This document shows positions 43,434 to 50,734 of a stretch of DNA of 64,000 bases, in pieces. The stretch is from Streptomyces sp. Ag109_O5-10. GTDB lineage: Bacteria > Actinomycetota > Actinomycetes > Streptomycetales > Streptomycetaceae. A program made the translations under genes and the position numbers. Every line of letters starts with the position of its first letter. Positions within the stretch are counted from its first letter, which is position 1. Location of the stretch: NCBI RefSeq assembly GCF_900105755.1, contig NZ_FNTQ01000001.1, forward strand, positions 310,001 through 374,000, written 5' to 3'. Under the pieces are notes generated by a model, which searched no databases, was not told where the DNA came from, and saw nothing but the letters and a program-made list of their open reading frames with translations.

Positions 43434-44068
43434 TCAGCCGATCCGGGCGAGCGGGTCCGCCGTACCGGGTGCCGGGGTGCCGTCGGCGGGAGCCGACAGT
43501 ACCGACTGCCGCATGCGGCCCAGTGCGGCCGAGGGCTCCAGGCCTGGTCGCGCACCAGGGTGGTGCGCAGTCGCCGGAAGGCGTCCGGGGCGTCGCTGCT
43601 CCGGCCCGAGCGGTGCAGGGCGAGCATGAGCCGGCCGCACAGGCTCTCGTGGGTGGGGTACAGGTCGGCCGGCACCGTGAGTTCGGGGATCAGCTCACGG
43701 TGCCGGCCGAGCCGGAGGTCGGCCTCGATCCGCTGGTCCAGCGCGCACAGCCGGCTCTCCTCCAGTCCCTGGATCCGGATGCTCAGGTAGTCCCCCGCGG
43801 TGACGTCGGCCGGGGCCGGCCCCCGCCACGGGCCGAGCGCGGTGCGCAGCAGGCGGCCCGCCGCACGCTGGTCCCCGGCCGCCCTGGTCCGGTATCCGGT
43901 GCCGGCGATCCGCCCGAACTCCCGGGCGTCGCTGGTGCCTTCGCCGCTGTCGAGCAGACAGCCGCCGGGTACGGTGCGCAGGATCTGCCTGGCGGTGCGC
44001 CCGCCCGCGTCCTCGGCGGCCCCGCGCGGCGCCCGGGCAACGAGAGCGCCGAGTACGCCGATGACCAT
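43434..44068 (-). pseudogene. Decayed SARP/BTAD-type pathway activator
   Basis: The ATG at 44068 gives MVIGVLGALVARAPRGAAED, the usual first strand of a SARP. The sequence then jumps from GGRTARQIL to RTVPGGCLLDSGE, skipping the whole winged-helix DNA-binding domain. The bacterial transcriptional activation domain is readable (LLRTALGPWRGPAPADV ... LEESRLCALDQRIEADLRLG ... LCGRLMLALHRSGRSSDA). Near 43540-43552 the frame breaks, and the C-terminus (PGLEPSAALGRMRQSVLSA ... DPLARIG) is in another frame. With no DNA-binding domain and a frameshift it cannot be a working activator. It follows the receptor gene at 44453, a usual place for a receptor-controlled SARP. Confidence 0.75.
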
Positions 44069-44421
44069 GCCGTCCGCCCGCTCGTCCGCCACCGGGGGTG
44101 GTGCGGGGCGGATCCTGGGCACCCCTGAGTCAAAAACGGCGCGGACGGTTTGTTTGTCAACCGCACTCCGGCCGGACGACGCGGTCTCAGTCTGGGGCGG
44201 GAGAGGCCCTGCCGGGTCGGGACCGACGGGAGCCGCTTGACCGTCACACCCCACCGGCGCCCCGGGCAGCACGGAAGTTGGACGGTCGGATTCCCGCGGG
44301 ACCTGGGGTATCGCGATTCGAAGAACCTCGGTGGACAGCACGTTGGGCAGGCTCGCCGGTGTTCGGAGGCCGCGCCGGCTCCACCGTGAGGGAATCGGCG
44401 TCGGTTGACCTATGTGAGCAA
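44069..44421. other. Control region left of the receptor gene, no gene
   Basis: No coding sequence is supported. On the minus strand there is a TTGACA (forward TGTCAA at 44154-44159) and a TTGACT further on (forward AGTCAA, about 44130), both possible -35 elements for the SARP remnant. Confidence 0.45.
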
Positions 44422-44441
44422 CAAACCAGGCAGATGGTTTG
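44422..44441. promoter_or_regulatory. ARE-like operator CAAACCA-N6-TGGTTTG
   Basis: Perfect 7-bp arms around GGCAGA, 12 bp beyond the stop of the receptor gene and upstream of the SARP remnant. Size, AAACC/GGTTT content and symmetry match autoregulatory elements bound by ArpA/ScbR-type receptors, which commonly lie before SARP genes. Confidence 0.6.
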
Positions 44442-44452
44442 GTCCGAGCTCG

Positions 44453-45118
44453 TCAGGCCTCGGTGGGCACGGGCGGTTCCAGCCGACGGCGCTCGACTTC
44501 CTCGACGACCCGGGCACCCCGGTCGGGCGCGGTGTCCAGCCGGATCAGGGCCGCCGGAGTGGCTATGGCCGGCAGTACGTGGTTGTAGAGGACGGAGATC
44601 CGGTCGTTGAGATCGGTCCAGTCGGCGACCACCTCCGACATGAACTGGGTCCCGATCCAGGCCCCGAGGAAGCACTCGGCGGTCTCGCGCGGTGTGACGT
44701 GCGGCAGCACCTCGCCGCGCTCCTTGGCCTCCACCAGTTTGTCCGTCACCAGCTCGGTCCAGGCGGGCCAGGCGCTGCCGAACAGGGAGCGCCCCTGGAT
44801 GTCGGCGGAGAGCCTTATGCCGGCGAGGAGAATGACCTCTTTGGGGATGCGGTGGGCCAGCGTCATGCCGATGTCCACCCACTCCTGGAGCTTCAGTTCA
44901 CGCGGCACCCAGTAGTCGTCGCTGATCTGGGCGTTGATCACGCCGCGCGCGAGCGCTTCCTTGGAATCGAAGTGGAAGTACAGGGCGCCTTTGGTGACTC
45001 CGGCCCGTTCGAGGATCTCGGCGATCGTCGCCGCCGTGTACCCGCGTTCGGCGAAGACCGCGGCGGCGGCCTCGACAACGGCGCGGCGGGTCCGAATCGC
45101 ACGCTCCTGACGCGCCAT
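44453..45118 (-). CDS. Gamma-butyrolactone receptor-type TetR repressor
   Basis: A 221-residue TetR protein of the ArpA/ScbR class. The N-terminus MARQERAIRTRRAVVEAAAA and the HTH TIAEILERAGVTKGALYFHF are diagnostic of signal receptors. The ligand domain keeps the tryptophan (PAWTELV) that contacts the butyrolactone in studied receptors, and the ending HVLPAIATPAALIRLDTAPD RGAR is also typical. By my count about 32 acidic against 27 basic residues give an acidic protein, as in true receptors rather than basic pseudo-receptors. GGAGGGG precedes the ATG at 45118. It presumably represses afsA-type and SARP-type promoters until the signal binds. Confidence 0.88.
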   Translation of the reverse strand: MARQERAIRTRRAVVEAAAAVFAERGYTAATIAEILERAGVTKGALYFHFDSKEALARGVINAQISDDYWVPRELKLQEWVDIGMTLAHRIPKEVILLAGIRLSADIQGRSLFGSAWPAWTELVTDKLVEAKERGEVLPHVTPRETAECFLGAWIGTQFMSEVVADWTDLNDRISVLYNHVLPAIATPAALIRLDTAPDRGARVVEEVERRRLEPPVPTEA

Positions 45119-45156
45119 GGGGACCCCTCCTCGGTCAAAACAAAACCGGACGTGAC

Positions 45157-45184
45157 GTACCTTACCCCAATCGGGGACGGGTAC
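45157..45184. promoter_or_regulatory. 28-bp imperfect palindrome upstream of the receptor gene
   Basis: GTACC-N3-CCCC and GGGG-N3-GGTAC arms around AATC, 39 bp before the receptor start. It may be an autoregulatory site, or simply a stem-loop. It does not closely match the CAAACCA element at 44422. Confidence 0.4.
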
Positions 45185-45283
45185 TTCGGCCGCACAGGGC
45201 GGCCTCACGGTCGGTCCTGCCGCCGTCCCGCCCCGATCGCGCGCCGCGGCCGGCCCCTGGCGCGGGTGACCCTTCCCCGCAGT

Positions 45284-45425
45284 TCACCAGGCGGTGCGCC
45301 CGCCGTCCACGGTAGACGTGGCACCGTGACGAAGGTCGCCCCGGTCACCCCACGACCGGGCGGCGGCCTCCGGGTTTCCTCCGGACCTGCGGCACGGGAC
45401 AGCGGAGTGTACTCGACGGCGGCCG
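45284..45425 (-). pseudogene. C-terminal remnant of a short-chain dehydrogenase (ketoreductase)
   Basis: On the minus strand EYTPLSRAAGPEE matches the PLGRxGxPEE segment of SDR enzymes. The sequence then loses the helix and resumes TGATFVT, followed after a missing base (ACGGTGCC where ACGGGTGCC is expected) by GATSTVDGGRTAW and a stop at 45284. This is the typical SDR end (FVTGATxTVDGGxTAW). The N-terminal NADPH-binding half is absent. It lies between the receptor and HAD genes. Butyrolactone clusters often carry an SDR that reduces the 6-keto group, so this may be its leftover. Confidence 0.65.
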
Positions 45426-45473
45426 CGCAGAGGCGGTCGTAGGGTTCGACGGTGACCTCGACGGTCCGCCGGC

Positions 45474-46208
45474 TCACCCGTGCTGCGTCGAAGAGCGGGC
45501 GGCGAGGGAGTCCGCGTCCTGCCAGACGGTGCCGAGACCGGCCTCGCGGTCGAGGGTACGCAGGCGTTCCTCGTCGATCTCGGCGAGGCTGCCGACCAGG
45601 TGCCGGACACCGAGTTCGCGCATCAGCTCGCGCTGGAAGCCGTGTTCGAAGGTACTGGGGCGGCCGACGAAGGGCACTTCCAGTTCCTTGGCGTGGCCGG
45701 CGAAGCGGGCGACGTCGTCGATGAAGAGGGCCTGGTGGTAACCGAGGCCGAAGCGGTCGCGGACGATCTCCCGGATACCGGGGCGGAAGCCGTCGGTGCA
45801 GATGTAGTGCGGGGCGGTGAACAGGTGCTCCCAGGCGCCGAGATGACGGCGGAAATGGGTCTCGTCGAGGCCGCCGTAGCAGATGACGTCCAGACCCAGG
45901 CCGCGCAGCCGGTGCAGGAGATCCTCGGCGCCGGCGAGGGTGTGGACGGGGTGGTCGCGCAGATGGTCCTCGCGTTCGGCGAAGTAGTCGGCGATGGCCT
46001 CCTGTTCGCTCACCCCGGCGCCGGTCTCCTCCAGCAGCACCTTCGCGGCCGCGAGCCGGGACTGCGAGAAGAGCCGCTGCTCCAGTTCCCGGGTGTAGGT
46101 GCCGCCGTACTTGAGGACGAGCCGGTGCAGGACGGGACTGAAGCTGTCGTTGAGCAGGACGCCGTCGATGTTGACGGCGGCGAGGCGCAGGGTGCGCAGT
46201 GCTTCCAT
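45474..46208 (-). CDS. HAD-fold protein with Asn at the nucleophile position
   Basis: A 244-residue haloacid-dehalogenase-fold protein. Motif I reads LAAVNIDGVLLND: the first Asp of the usual DxDG(T/V), the catalytic nucleophile, is Asn. The second Asp is kept. Motif II-like CYGGLDET, a motif III-like DGFRPG and the motif IV pair in ALFIDDVARFAGHAK are present. HAD phosphatases occur in autoregulator gene sets (for example MmfP with MmfL), where they dephosphorylate intermediates; whether this one is catalytic is uncertain. The ATG at 46208 has GAGAGGGAGAG upstream. It is divergent from the AfsA-type gene. Confidence 0.85.
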   Translation of the reverse strand: MEALRTLRLAAVNIDGVLLNDSFSPVLHRLVLKYGGTYTRELEQRLFSQSRLAAAKVLLEETGAGVSEQEAIADYFAEREDHLRDHPVHTLAGAEDLLHRLRGLGLDVICYGGLDETHFRRHLGAWEHLFTAPHYICTDGFRPGIREIVRDRFGLGYHQALFIDDVARFAGHAKELEVPFVGRPSTFEHGFQRELMRELGVRHLVGSLAEIDEERLRTLDREAGLGTVWQDADSLAARSSTQHG

Positions 46209-46606
46209 GGGGGTCTCTCCCTCTCGCGGGCCGTTCGACAATCATGCAGGGGCCGTCGGGGCGGAGGGAGGATCAGGTACGGCGGCGGGCTGGTCAACTC
46301 CGCGGAATCCGGCCGGAAAAGGCCGTCGGCCGGGTTCTTTCGAGGGCGGTGCGGACTTCGGCTCCGACGGCAACGAGCCGGCGACATCCGCCAGTCAGTC
46401 CGCTTTTCGCCGCGCCCATCGGCATGGTTGAGGGCGAAAATACTTGGCCATACCATCACCGAGCGGAGTCATGCATGGATCGAGTCCCACCGCACTTGGC
46501 GAATCCTTTACCTGGTGGCCGACCCGAGAAAACCGGTAGGTCCGTATCTTATAGGCGTCGAACAGGGATTCAAGCCAACGAAGAGCATTCCGACGGGGGG
46601 TCGTCC
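46209..46606. promoter_or_regulatory. Divergent control region of the HAD and AfsA-type genes
   Basis: 398 bp with no supported gene. At 46529-46550 the sequence AAAACCGG-N5-CCGTATCTT is an imperfect inverted repeat resembling an ARE and overlaps a -10-like TATCTT. A GGGGGG ribosome site (46594-46600) precedes the GTG at 46607. Confidence 0.45.
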
Positions 46607-47563
46607 GTGGGTCTGTCCGCCGGCGAGATCGGTGTCGGTCTGCCCATACCGCCTCGGCTGACCACCACGGTCCCCAAGGAGTACGTCCATCGCGCCTCCC
46701 TCGCCGAGGTGTTCCTCACCGGCTGCACCGCCGAGGACGACGGGCTGCGGTTCTCCCTCACCGGCCAGTGGCCCCGCGCCCACACGTTCTTCAACAGCGC
46801 CGACGGTTCGAGCCATGACCCGCTCCAGGCCGCAGAGACGTTTCGGCAGGCCGGCATGTTCGTGACGCACGCGGAACACGGTGTGCCGCTCGGCCACCAC
46901 TTCGTGCTGTGGTCGCTCAGTTGCCACACGGATCTGGAGCGGCTGCGGATAGCCTCCCGCCCCACCGACTTCCGGCTCGACGTGGTCTGCCCGGACCCCG
47001 CACCGCGCGGCCGCGCCTCCGCGCGCCGGATGGGCATCGGGTTCACCTTGCGCCGGGACGGCGTGACCGTCGCCCACGGGGAGGGGCGGTACTCCGTCGT
47101 GACGCCGCCCGTGTATGCCCGGCTGCGCGCCAACCGGTCCGCGAGACAGCCGGCTTCGGCCGGCCCGGCCGTCGCCGCCGGGCCGATGCCACCGGCGTCC
47201 GTGGGCCGCACCTCCCCCGCCGACGTGGTGCTGACGGCCACGGACGTGCCGGACCGCTGGCTGCTCACCCCGGACCTGGACCACCCGATCCTGTTCGACC
47301 ACGGCGGCGACCACCTGCCCGGCATGGTCCTGATGGAGGGCGCCCGGCAGGCCGCCTGCGCCCGGCTGGCGCCCCGGGCGCTGATCCCGGCGAGCACGTC
47401 CTCGTCGTTCCACCGCTACGTCGAACTCGACAGCCCCTGCTGGATCGACGTCACGGGGGTGACGGCCAGGGACGACGGCACGGCGACCGTCGACGTCGTC
47501 GGTGTGCAGGACGGCGAGACCGTCTTCACGTCCACGGTGAGCGGGCCGGTCGACCTGGCCTGA
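46607..47563 (+). CDS. AfsA/ScbA-family autoregulator synthase
   Basis: A 318-residue protein with two hotdog-type A-factor repeat domains (about 20-165 and 195-315). The VPKEYVHRASLAEVFLTGC start, RQAGMFVTHAEHGVPLGHHF in the first repeat and GDHLPGMVLMEGARQAACAR in the second are the family hallmarks. AfsA enzymes condense a beta-ketoacyl-ACP with dihydroxyacetone phosphate, the first committed step toward gamma-butyrolactones; the MmfL branch leads to furans. The GTG at 46607 follows a G-rich ribosome site; the open frame to 46199 runs through the promoter. With the receptor and HAD genes it forms a signalling locus. Confidence 0.9.
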   Translation: MGLSAGEIGVGLPIPPRLTTTVPKEYVHRASLAEVFLTGCTAEDDGLRFSLTGQWPRAHTFFNSADGSSHDPLQAAETFRQAGMFVTHAEHGVPLGHHFVLWSLSCHTDLERLRIASRPTDFRLDVVCPDPAPRGRASARRMGIGFTLRRDGVTVAHGEGRYSVVTPPVYARLRANRSARQPASAGPAVAAGPMPPASVGRTSPADVVLTATDVPDRWLLTPDLDHPILFDHGGDHLPGMVLMEGARQAACARLAPRALIPASTSSSFHRYVELDSPCWIDVTGVTARDDGTATVDVVGVQDGETVFTSTVSGPVDLA

Positions 47564-47586
47564 GACGGGGCGCCGTCGTGACACAG

Positions 47587-47626
47587 GTCCGCCGCCGGAT
47601 CCCTGAGCAGGGGCCCGGCGGCGGAC
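47587..47626. terminator. Bidirectional terminator between the AfsA-type and lamin-tail genes
   Basis: 12-bp perfect stem (GTCCGCCGCCGG with CCGGCGGCGGAC) around a 16-base loop, between two convergent genes. Confidence 0.75.
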
Positions 47627-47635
47627 GTTCACCGG

Positions 47636-48316
47636 TCAGCGACGGTGACTGAAGGCATGCCGGTCCTCCACGGCCGGGCGGGCGAGGCCGTGCCGCTCCT
47701 CCACCGGACGGTGGGCAACGCCGTGCCGCTCCTCCATGGGGCGGTGAGCGACTCCGTGCCGCTCCTCCACCGGACGGTGGGCAACGCCGTGCCGCTCCCC
47801 CATGGGGCGGTGGGCGACACCGTGCCGCTCCTCCACCGGACGGTGGTGGTGCGGGCCCCAGGAGGCGGAGTCGACGTAACGCCCGCGGTCGTTGCGCAGG
47901 GTGGCGGTGTCGGCGTCGCGGTTCCACACGGAGGACCGGCGGTCCTGGTACAGGTCCGTCCGGGAGTCCCGGCCCTCCCCGGTGTGGACGCGGACCGTGG
48001 CACCGCCCGCCAGCCGGTAGTGGCGGAAGGTGTAGGTGTTGCCCGCGGCGTCCGACAGCGACCAGCCGCTGAGGTCGGCGTCCCGGCGCGAGATGTTCGT
48101 GACGTCCACCCACTCCCGGTTCAGCGCGCGGCCGGAGAAGACCGCGCGACCCTGCAGATCGTGCTGTACGGCACTGATGACGACCGCGTCACGGTGCGGC
48201 ATCGGGGGCCGAGCGGCGGCCGCCGCGGCCGGCAGGGCCGTGACGCCCACCAGAGCGGCCGCCACGGCGGCGGCGGAGCCGAGACGGCGGGCGGTCACGG
48301 AGACGGAAACGGACAC
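47636..48316 (-). CDS. Secreted lamin-tail-domain protein with 11-residue tandem repeats
   Basis: A 226-residue exported protein: signal peptide (SAAAVAAALVGVTALPAAAA, residues about 10-35), then a lamin-tail domain (NREWVDVTNISRRDADLSGW SLSD through NRDADTATLRNDRGRYVDSASW), then a C-terminal tail of about six 11-residue repeats with consensus HRPVEERHGVA. The tail is rich in His, Arg and Glu and could bind metal or polyanions. The GTG at 48316 follows AAGGGGG; the frame is open to 48589, but that part is not signal-like. Lamin-tail domains in bacteria are usually extracellular and often sit beside nucleases or phosphatases; here an EEP-type enzyme lies divergently at 48813. Confidence 0.82.
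   Translation of the reverse strand: MSVSVSVTARRLGSAAAVAAALVGVTALPAAAAAARPPMPHRDAVVISAVQHDLQGRAVFSGRALNREWVDVTNISRRDADLSGWSLSDAAGNTYTFRHYRLAGGATVRVHTGEGRDSRTDLYQDRRSSVWNRDADTATLRNDRGRYVDSASWGPHHHRPVEERHGVAHRPMGERHGVAHRPVEERHGVAHRPMEERHGVAHRPVEERHGLARPAVEDRHAFSHRR
47655..47852 (-). repeat. 33-bp coding tandem repeats
   Basis: About six 33-bp units encode the 11-residue repeats. Odd and even copies alternate (Pro-Val against Pro-Met), giving a 66-bp higher-order period, so the array grew by duplicating pairs. The DNA copies are nearly identical in the centre and degenerate at both ends. Confidence 0.8.
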
Positions 48317-48812
48317 GTGGTCCCCCTTCGCGGGGTTCGAGCACACCCCGGTCGCGTGCGGCACGAAGCCGCAGGCCGCGCGGGATGTGTGGAGCGGGAC
48401 GGCGACCGGTCGGCCGCGCAGCCACACCCTGCGCCCCGGCCGGGCGCGGACCGGGCGCCACACGGCGCCTATTACGGATCCTTCGCTTTCCCGTGACTCT
48501 CGGATGTAATGTCCATTTACTAGTTGAATGGGCGGGTTTGACGTCTCTTCACCCTGTTTCGCCCCGCAGGCAACGGCCTCGACCGCCACCGGACCGACGG
48601 GTGAACGGGTCTCGGGTCACCCGAAAGTGAGTAACAGTCAGCGCCCGATCGGCCGTGCGGAGAGAACCCGATCTTTCGCGCGTCACCAGGAATTTCCAAA
48701 CTGGTTAGTAACAAGGGGGGTTCGGGAGAAAGCGTTTACCGCTACGTTTTGCCGTGCCTCATTGGCATGCTCACATCCTTCAGCGCACACCCTCCCCGTA
48801 GGAGACACCCCC
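48317..48812. other. 496-bp divergent intergenic region
   Basis: No gene is supported. It contains an AT-rich segment for this genome (about 48500-48535, TGTAATGTCCATTTACTAGT) and a second near 48700-48760, where promoters for the divergent lamin-tail and EEP genes are likely. The GTAGGAG ribosome site of the EEP gene is at 48798-48804. Confidence 0.5.
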
Positions 48813-50150
48813 ATGCGCAGACTCGTTGCCTGTCTGGCGGCCGCGGTCGCCGCTCTCGGCGGGCTCACGGCGACGGCCACCCCGGCCGCGGCGGCCGGCT
48901 CGGGCACGTTCAGCGTGCTCACGTACAACGTCGCCGGACTTCCGCAAGGCCTGTCGAGCGCACCCACCCCGCGCGACACCAGCACCACGGAGATCGGCAA
49001 GCGCATCGCGCCGTACGACGTCGTCAACGTCCAGGAGGACTTCAACTACCACGCGTACCTGTACGCCACCGACACGCATCCCTACCGCACCGCGACCAGC
49101 GGCGGCGCGGGAATCGGCAGCGGCCTGAACACCGTCTCCACCTACGGCTGGGACGAGGACGACTTCGAGCGCGCCGGCTGGAACTCCTGCCAGCTCGACT
49201 CGGGCGACTGCCTCACGCCGAAGGGCTTCACCTTCATGCGCGAGCGGCTCGCCGAGGGCGTCTACGTCGACTTCTACAACCTGCACACCAACGCGGGCAC
49301 GAACGACGGCGACGAGGCCTCCCGGGCCGCCAACCTCAGCCAGCTGACGTCCTTCATCAGCACCCACTCGGCCGGCAACGCCGTCGTGGTGATGGGTGAC
49401 ACCAACACCCGCTACACCCGCTCCGCCGACACCATCGCGGAGTTCGCCTCGGACAACGGGCTCACCGACGCCTGGGTGCAGCTGATCCGCGGCGGCAGCG
49501 CGCCCGCCAAGGGCAGCGACGCGCTGGTCTGCGACCAGTCCGGCGCGACCGTGCCCAACACCTGCGAGGTCGTCGACAAGGTCCTGTACCGCGGCAGCAA
49601 GCTGGTGAACCTGCACGCGACCTCGTACAACAACGAGCACGCCAAGTTCCTGACGAGCGACGGGCTGATGCTCTCCGACCACGACCCGATCACGGTCGGC
49701 TTCTCCTGGTCCGAGAACGCGGACTTCCAGCTGAGCGACCAGTTCGGCGGTCCGCACGGCGACTACTACCAGGACATCGACAAGGTCGCCGCCGGCGCCC
49801 GCGCCACCAGCATCTCGCTGCGCTCCGGCTCCCGCGTCGACCAGGTCGGCATCGCGCTCGCCGACGGCACGACCCTGACCCACGGCGGCACCGGCGGCAC
49901 GGCGTCCTCACTGACGCTGGGCAGCGGCGAGTACGTGACGACGGCGTACCTGTGCGAGGGCAAGTACAACAACACGACCCGCATCTTCTACGCGAAGTTC
50001 ACCACCAACCTGGGCCGCACCCTCGCGGGTGGTACGACGACCTCGAACTGCGTGACCCGCACCGCCCCGTCGGGCTGGCAGATCGCCGGCTTCCACGGCC
50101 GCTCCGGCGACGAGCTGGACAAGGTCGGCTTCATCTACACGAAGCGCTGA
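48813..50150 (+). CDS. Secreted sphingomyelinase-like EEP hydrolase with C-terminal lectin-like domain
   Basis: A 445-residue exported enzyme. The signal peptide ends at TPAAAAG (about residue 29). Residues 33-300 form an endonuclease/exonuclease/phosphatase domain with TYNVAG, NVQEDFNYH (metal Glu), YNLHTNAG, VVMGDTNTRY and LSDHDPITVGF (catalytic His). This order fits neutral sphingomyelinase/phospholipase C-type members. The last 130 residues (DQFGGPHGDYYQDI ... GRSGDELDKVGFIYTKR) look like a jacalin-type beta-prism lectin domain, which could target membranes or glycans. Confidence 0.87.
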   Translation: MRRLVACLAAAVAALGGLTATATPAAAAGSGTFSVLTYNVAGLPQGLSSAPTPRDTSTTEIGKRIAPYDVVNVQEDFNYHAYLYATDTHPYRTATSGGAGIGSGLNTVSTYGWDEDDFERAGWNSCQLDSGDCLTPKGFTFMRERLAEGVYVDFYNLHTNAGTNDGDEASRAANLSQLTSFISTHSAGNAVVVMGDTNTRYTRSADTIAEFASDNGLTDAWVQLIRGGSAPAKGSDALVCDQSGATVPNTCEVVDKVLYRGSKLVNLHATSYNNEHAKFLTSDGLMLSDHDPITVGFSWSENADFQLSDQFGGPHGDYYQDIDKVAAGARATSISLRSGSRVDQVGIALADGTTLTHGGTGGTASSLTLGSGEYVTTAYLCEGKYNNTTRIFYAKFTTNLGRTLAGGTTTSNCVTRTAPSGWQIAGFHGRSGDELDKVGFIYTKR

Positions 50151-50156
50151 CCGCGC

Positions 50157-50205
50157 CCGGCCGGCGGATCGTTCATGACGTCCGCTCATGACACCCGCCG
50201 GCCGG
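50157..50205 (+). terminator. Terminator after the EEP gene
   Basis: CCGGCCGGCGG and CCGCCGGCCGG form an 11-bp perfect stem around a 27-base loop, 7 bp after the stop codon. Confidence 0.6.
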
Positions 50206-50239
50206 CAGGGGCGCGCGCCGCATCGGCGATGATGGCCGC

Positions 50240-50734
50240 ATGGCCGCCATGGACCTCCGCATCGACGCCACCGACCTGCCCGGCCGTTCCTGCCCGGCGC
50301 CCGAAGACAGCGGTTTCTCCCGCTACGGCGACATCCACGTCGCCGTACAGCGCCGCAACCGCCCCGCCGAACTGCTCGATCCGCACCCCGGCGACGCCGT
50401 CTCCGCGACCTGGACCCTGCCGTGCGTCGCGGCGGTCTCGGTCACGGGCGTCGACATCACGGGGCCGCATGTCCAGGGCGGTCCCGGCGGCCGGTTCGTC
50501 TACCTGTCCTGGGGGACCGTGGACGCCGGGGGCGCCTTCACGATGTTCCGCCGGGCCAAGCTGATGCTCGGTGCCGTCCCCGGCGCGGTGGCCGAGGCGG
50601 CGGCGCGGGAGGGGCTGCTGGTCGGACGGCTCGGGCTGACCGACGGCCGAGGCATGCCGCTGTGCGCACGGGTCGTACCGCCGGCCGTCGAGTGGAGTGC
50701 CGGGAACGGTCCTCAGCCCAGTGCCTCGCAGTAG
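50240..50734 (+). CDS. DUF5990 family protein
   Basis: A 164-residue protein matching the DUF5990 pattern: LRIDATDLPGRSCPAPE, HVAVQRRNRPAELLDPHPGD, GPHVQGGPGGRFVYLSWGTV, FRRAKLMLGAVP and GRLGLTDGRGMPLCARV. Cytoplasmic, function unknown. The ATG at 50249 is an equally good start. Its last 22 bp overlap the end of the convergent monooxygenase gene. Confidence 0.82.
   Translation: MAAMDLRIDATDLPGRSCPAPEDSGFSRYGDIHVAVQRRNRPAELLDPHPGDAVSATWTLPCVAAVSVTGVDITGPHVQGGPGGRFVYLSWGTVDAGGAFTMFRRAKLMLGAVPGAVAEAAAREGLLVGRLGLTDGRGMPLCARVVPPAVEWSAGNGPQPSASQ

Noticed and set aside
45205..46245. Leftward 346-codon open frame over the HAD gene
   Set aside because: It is a shifted reading of the HAD gene; the HAD motifs are in the frame starting at 46208.
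47655..47852. CRISPR-like regular repeats
   Set aside because: The units are contiguous 33-bp coding repeats in frame with the lamin-tail protein, with no variable spacers and no cas genes.
48500..48640. Pho-box control of the sphingomyelinase-like gene
   Set aside because: GTTCACC-like pieces exist but are not spaced as the 11-bp direct repeats required for PhoP binding.
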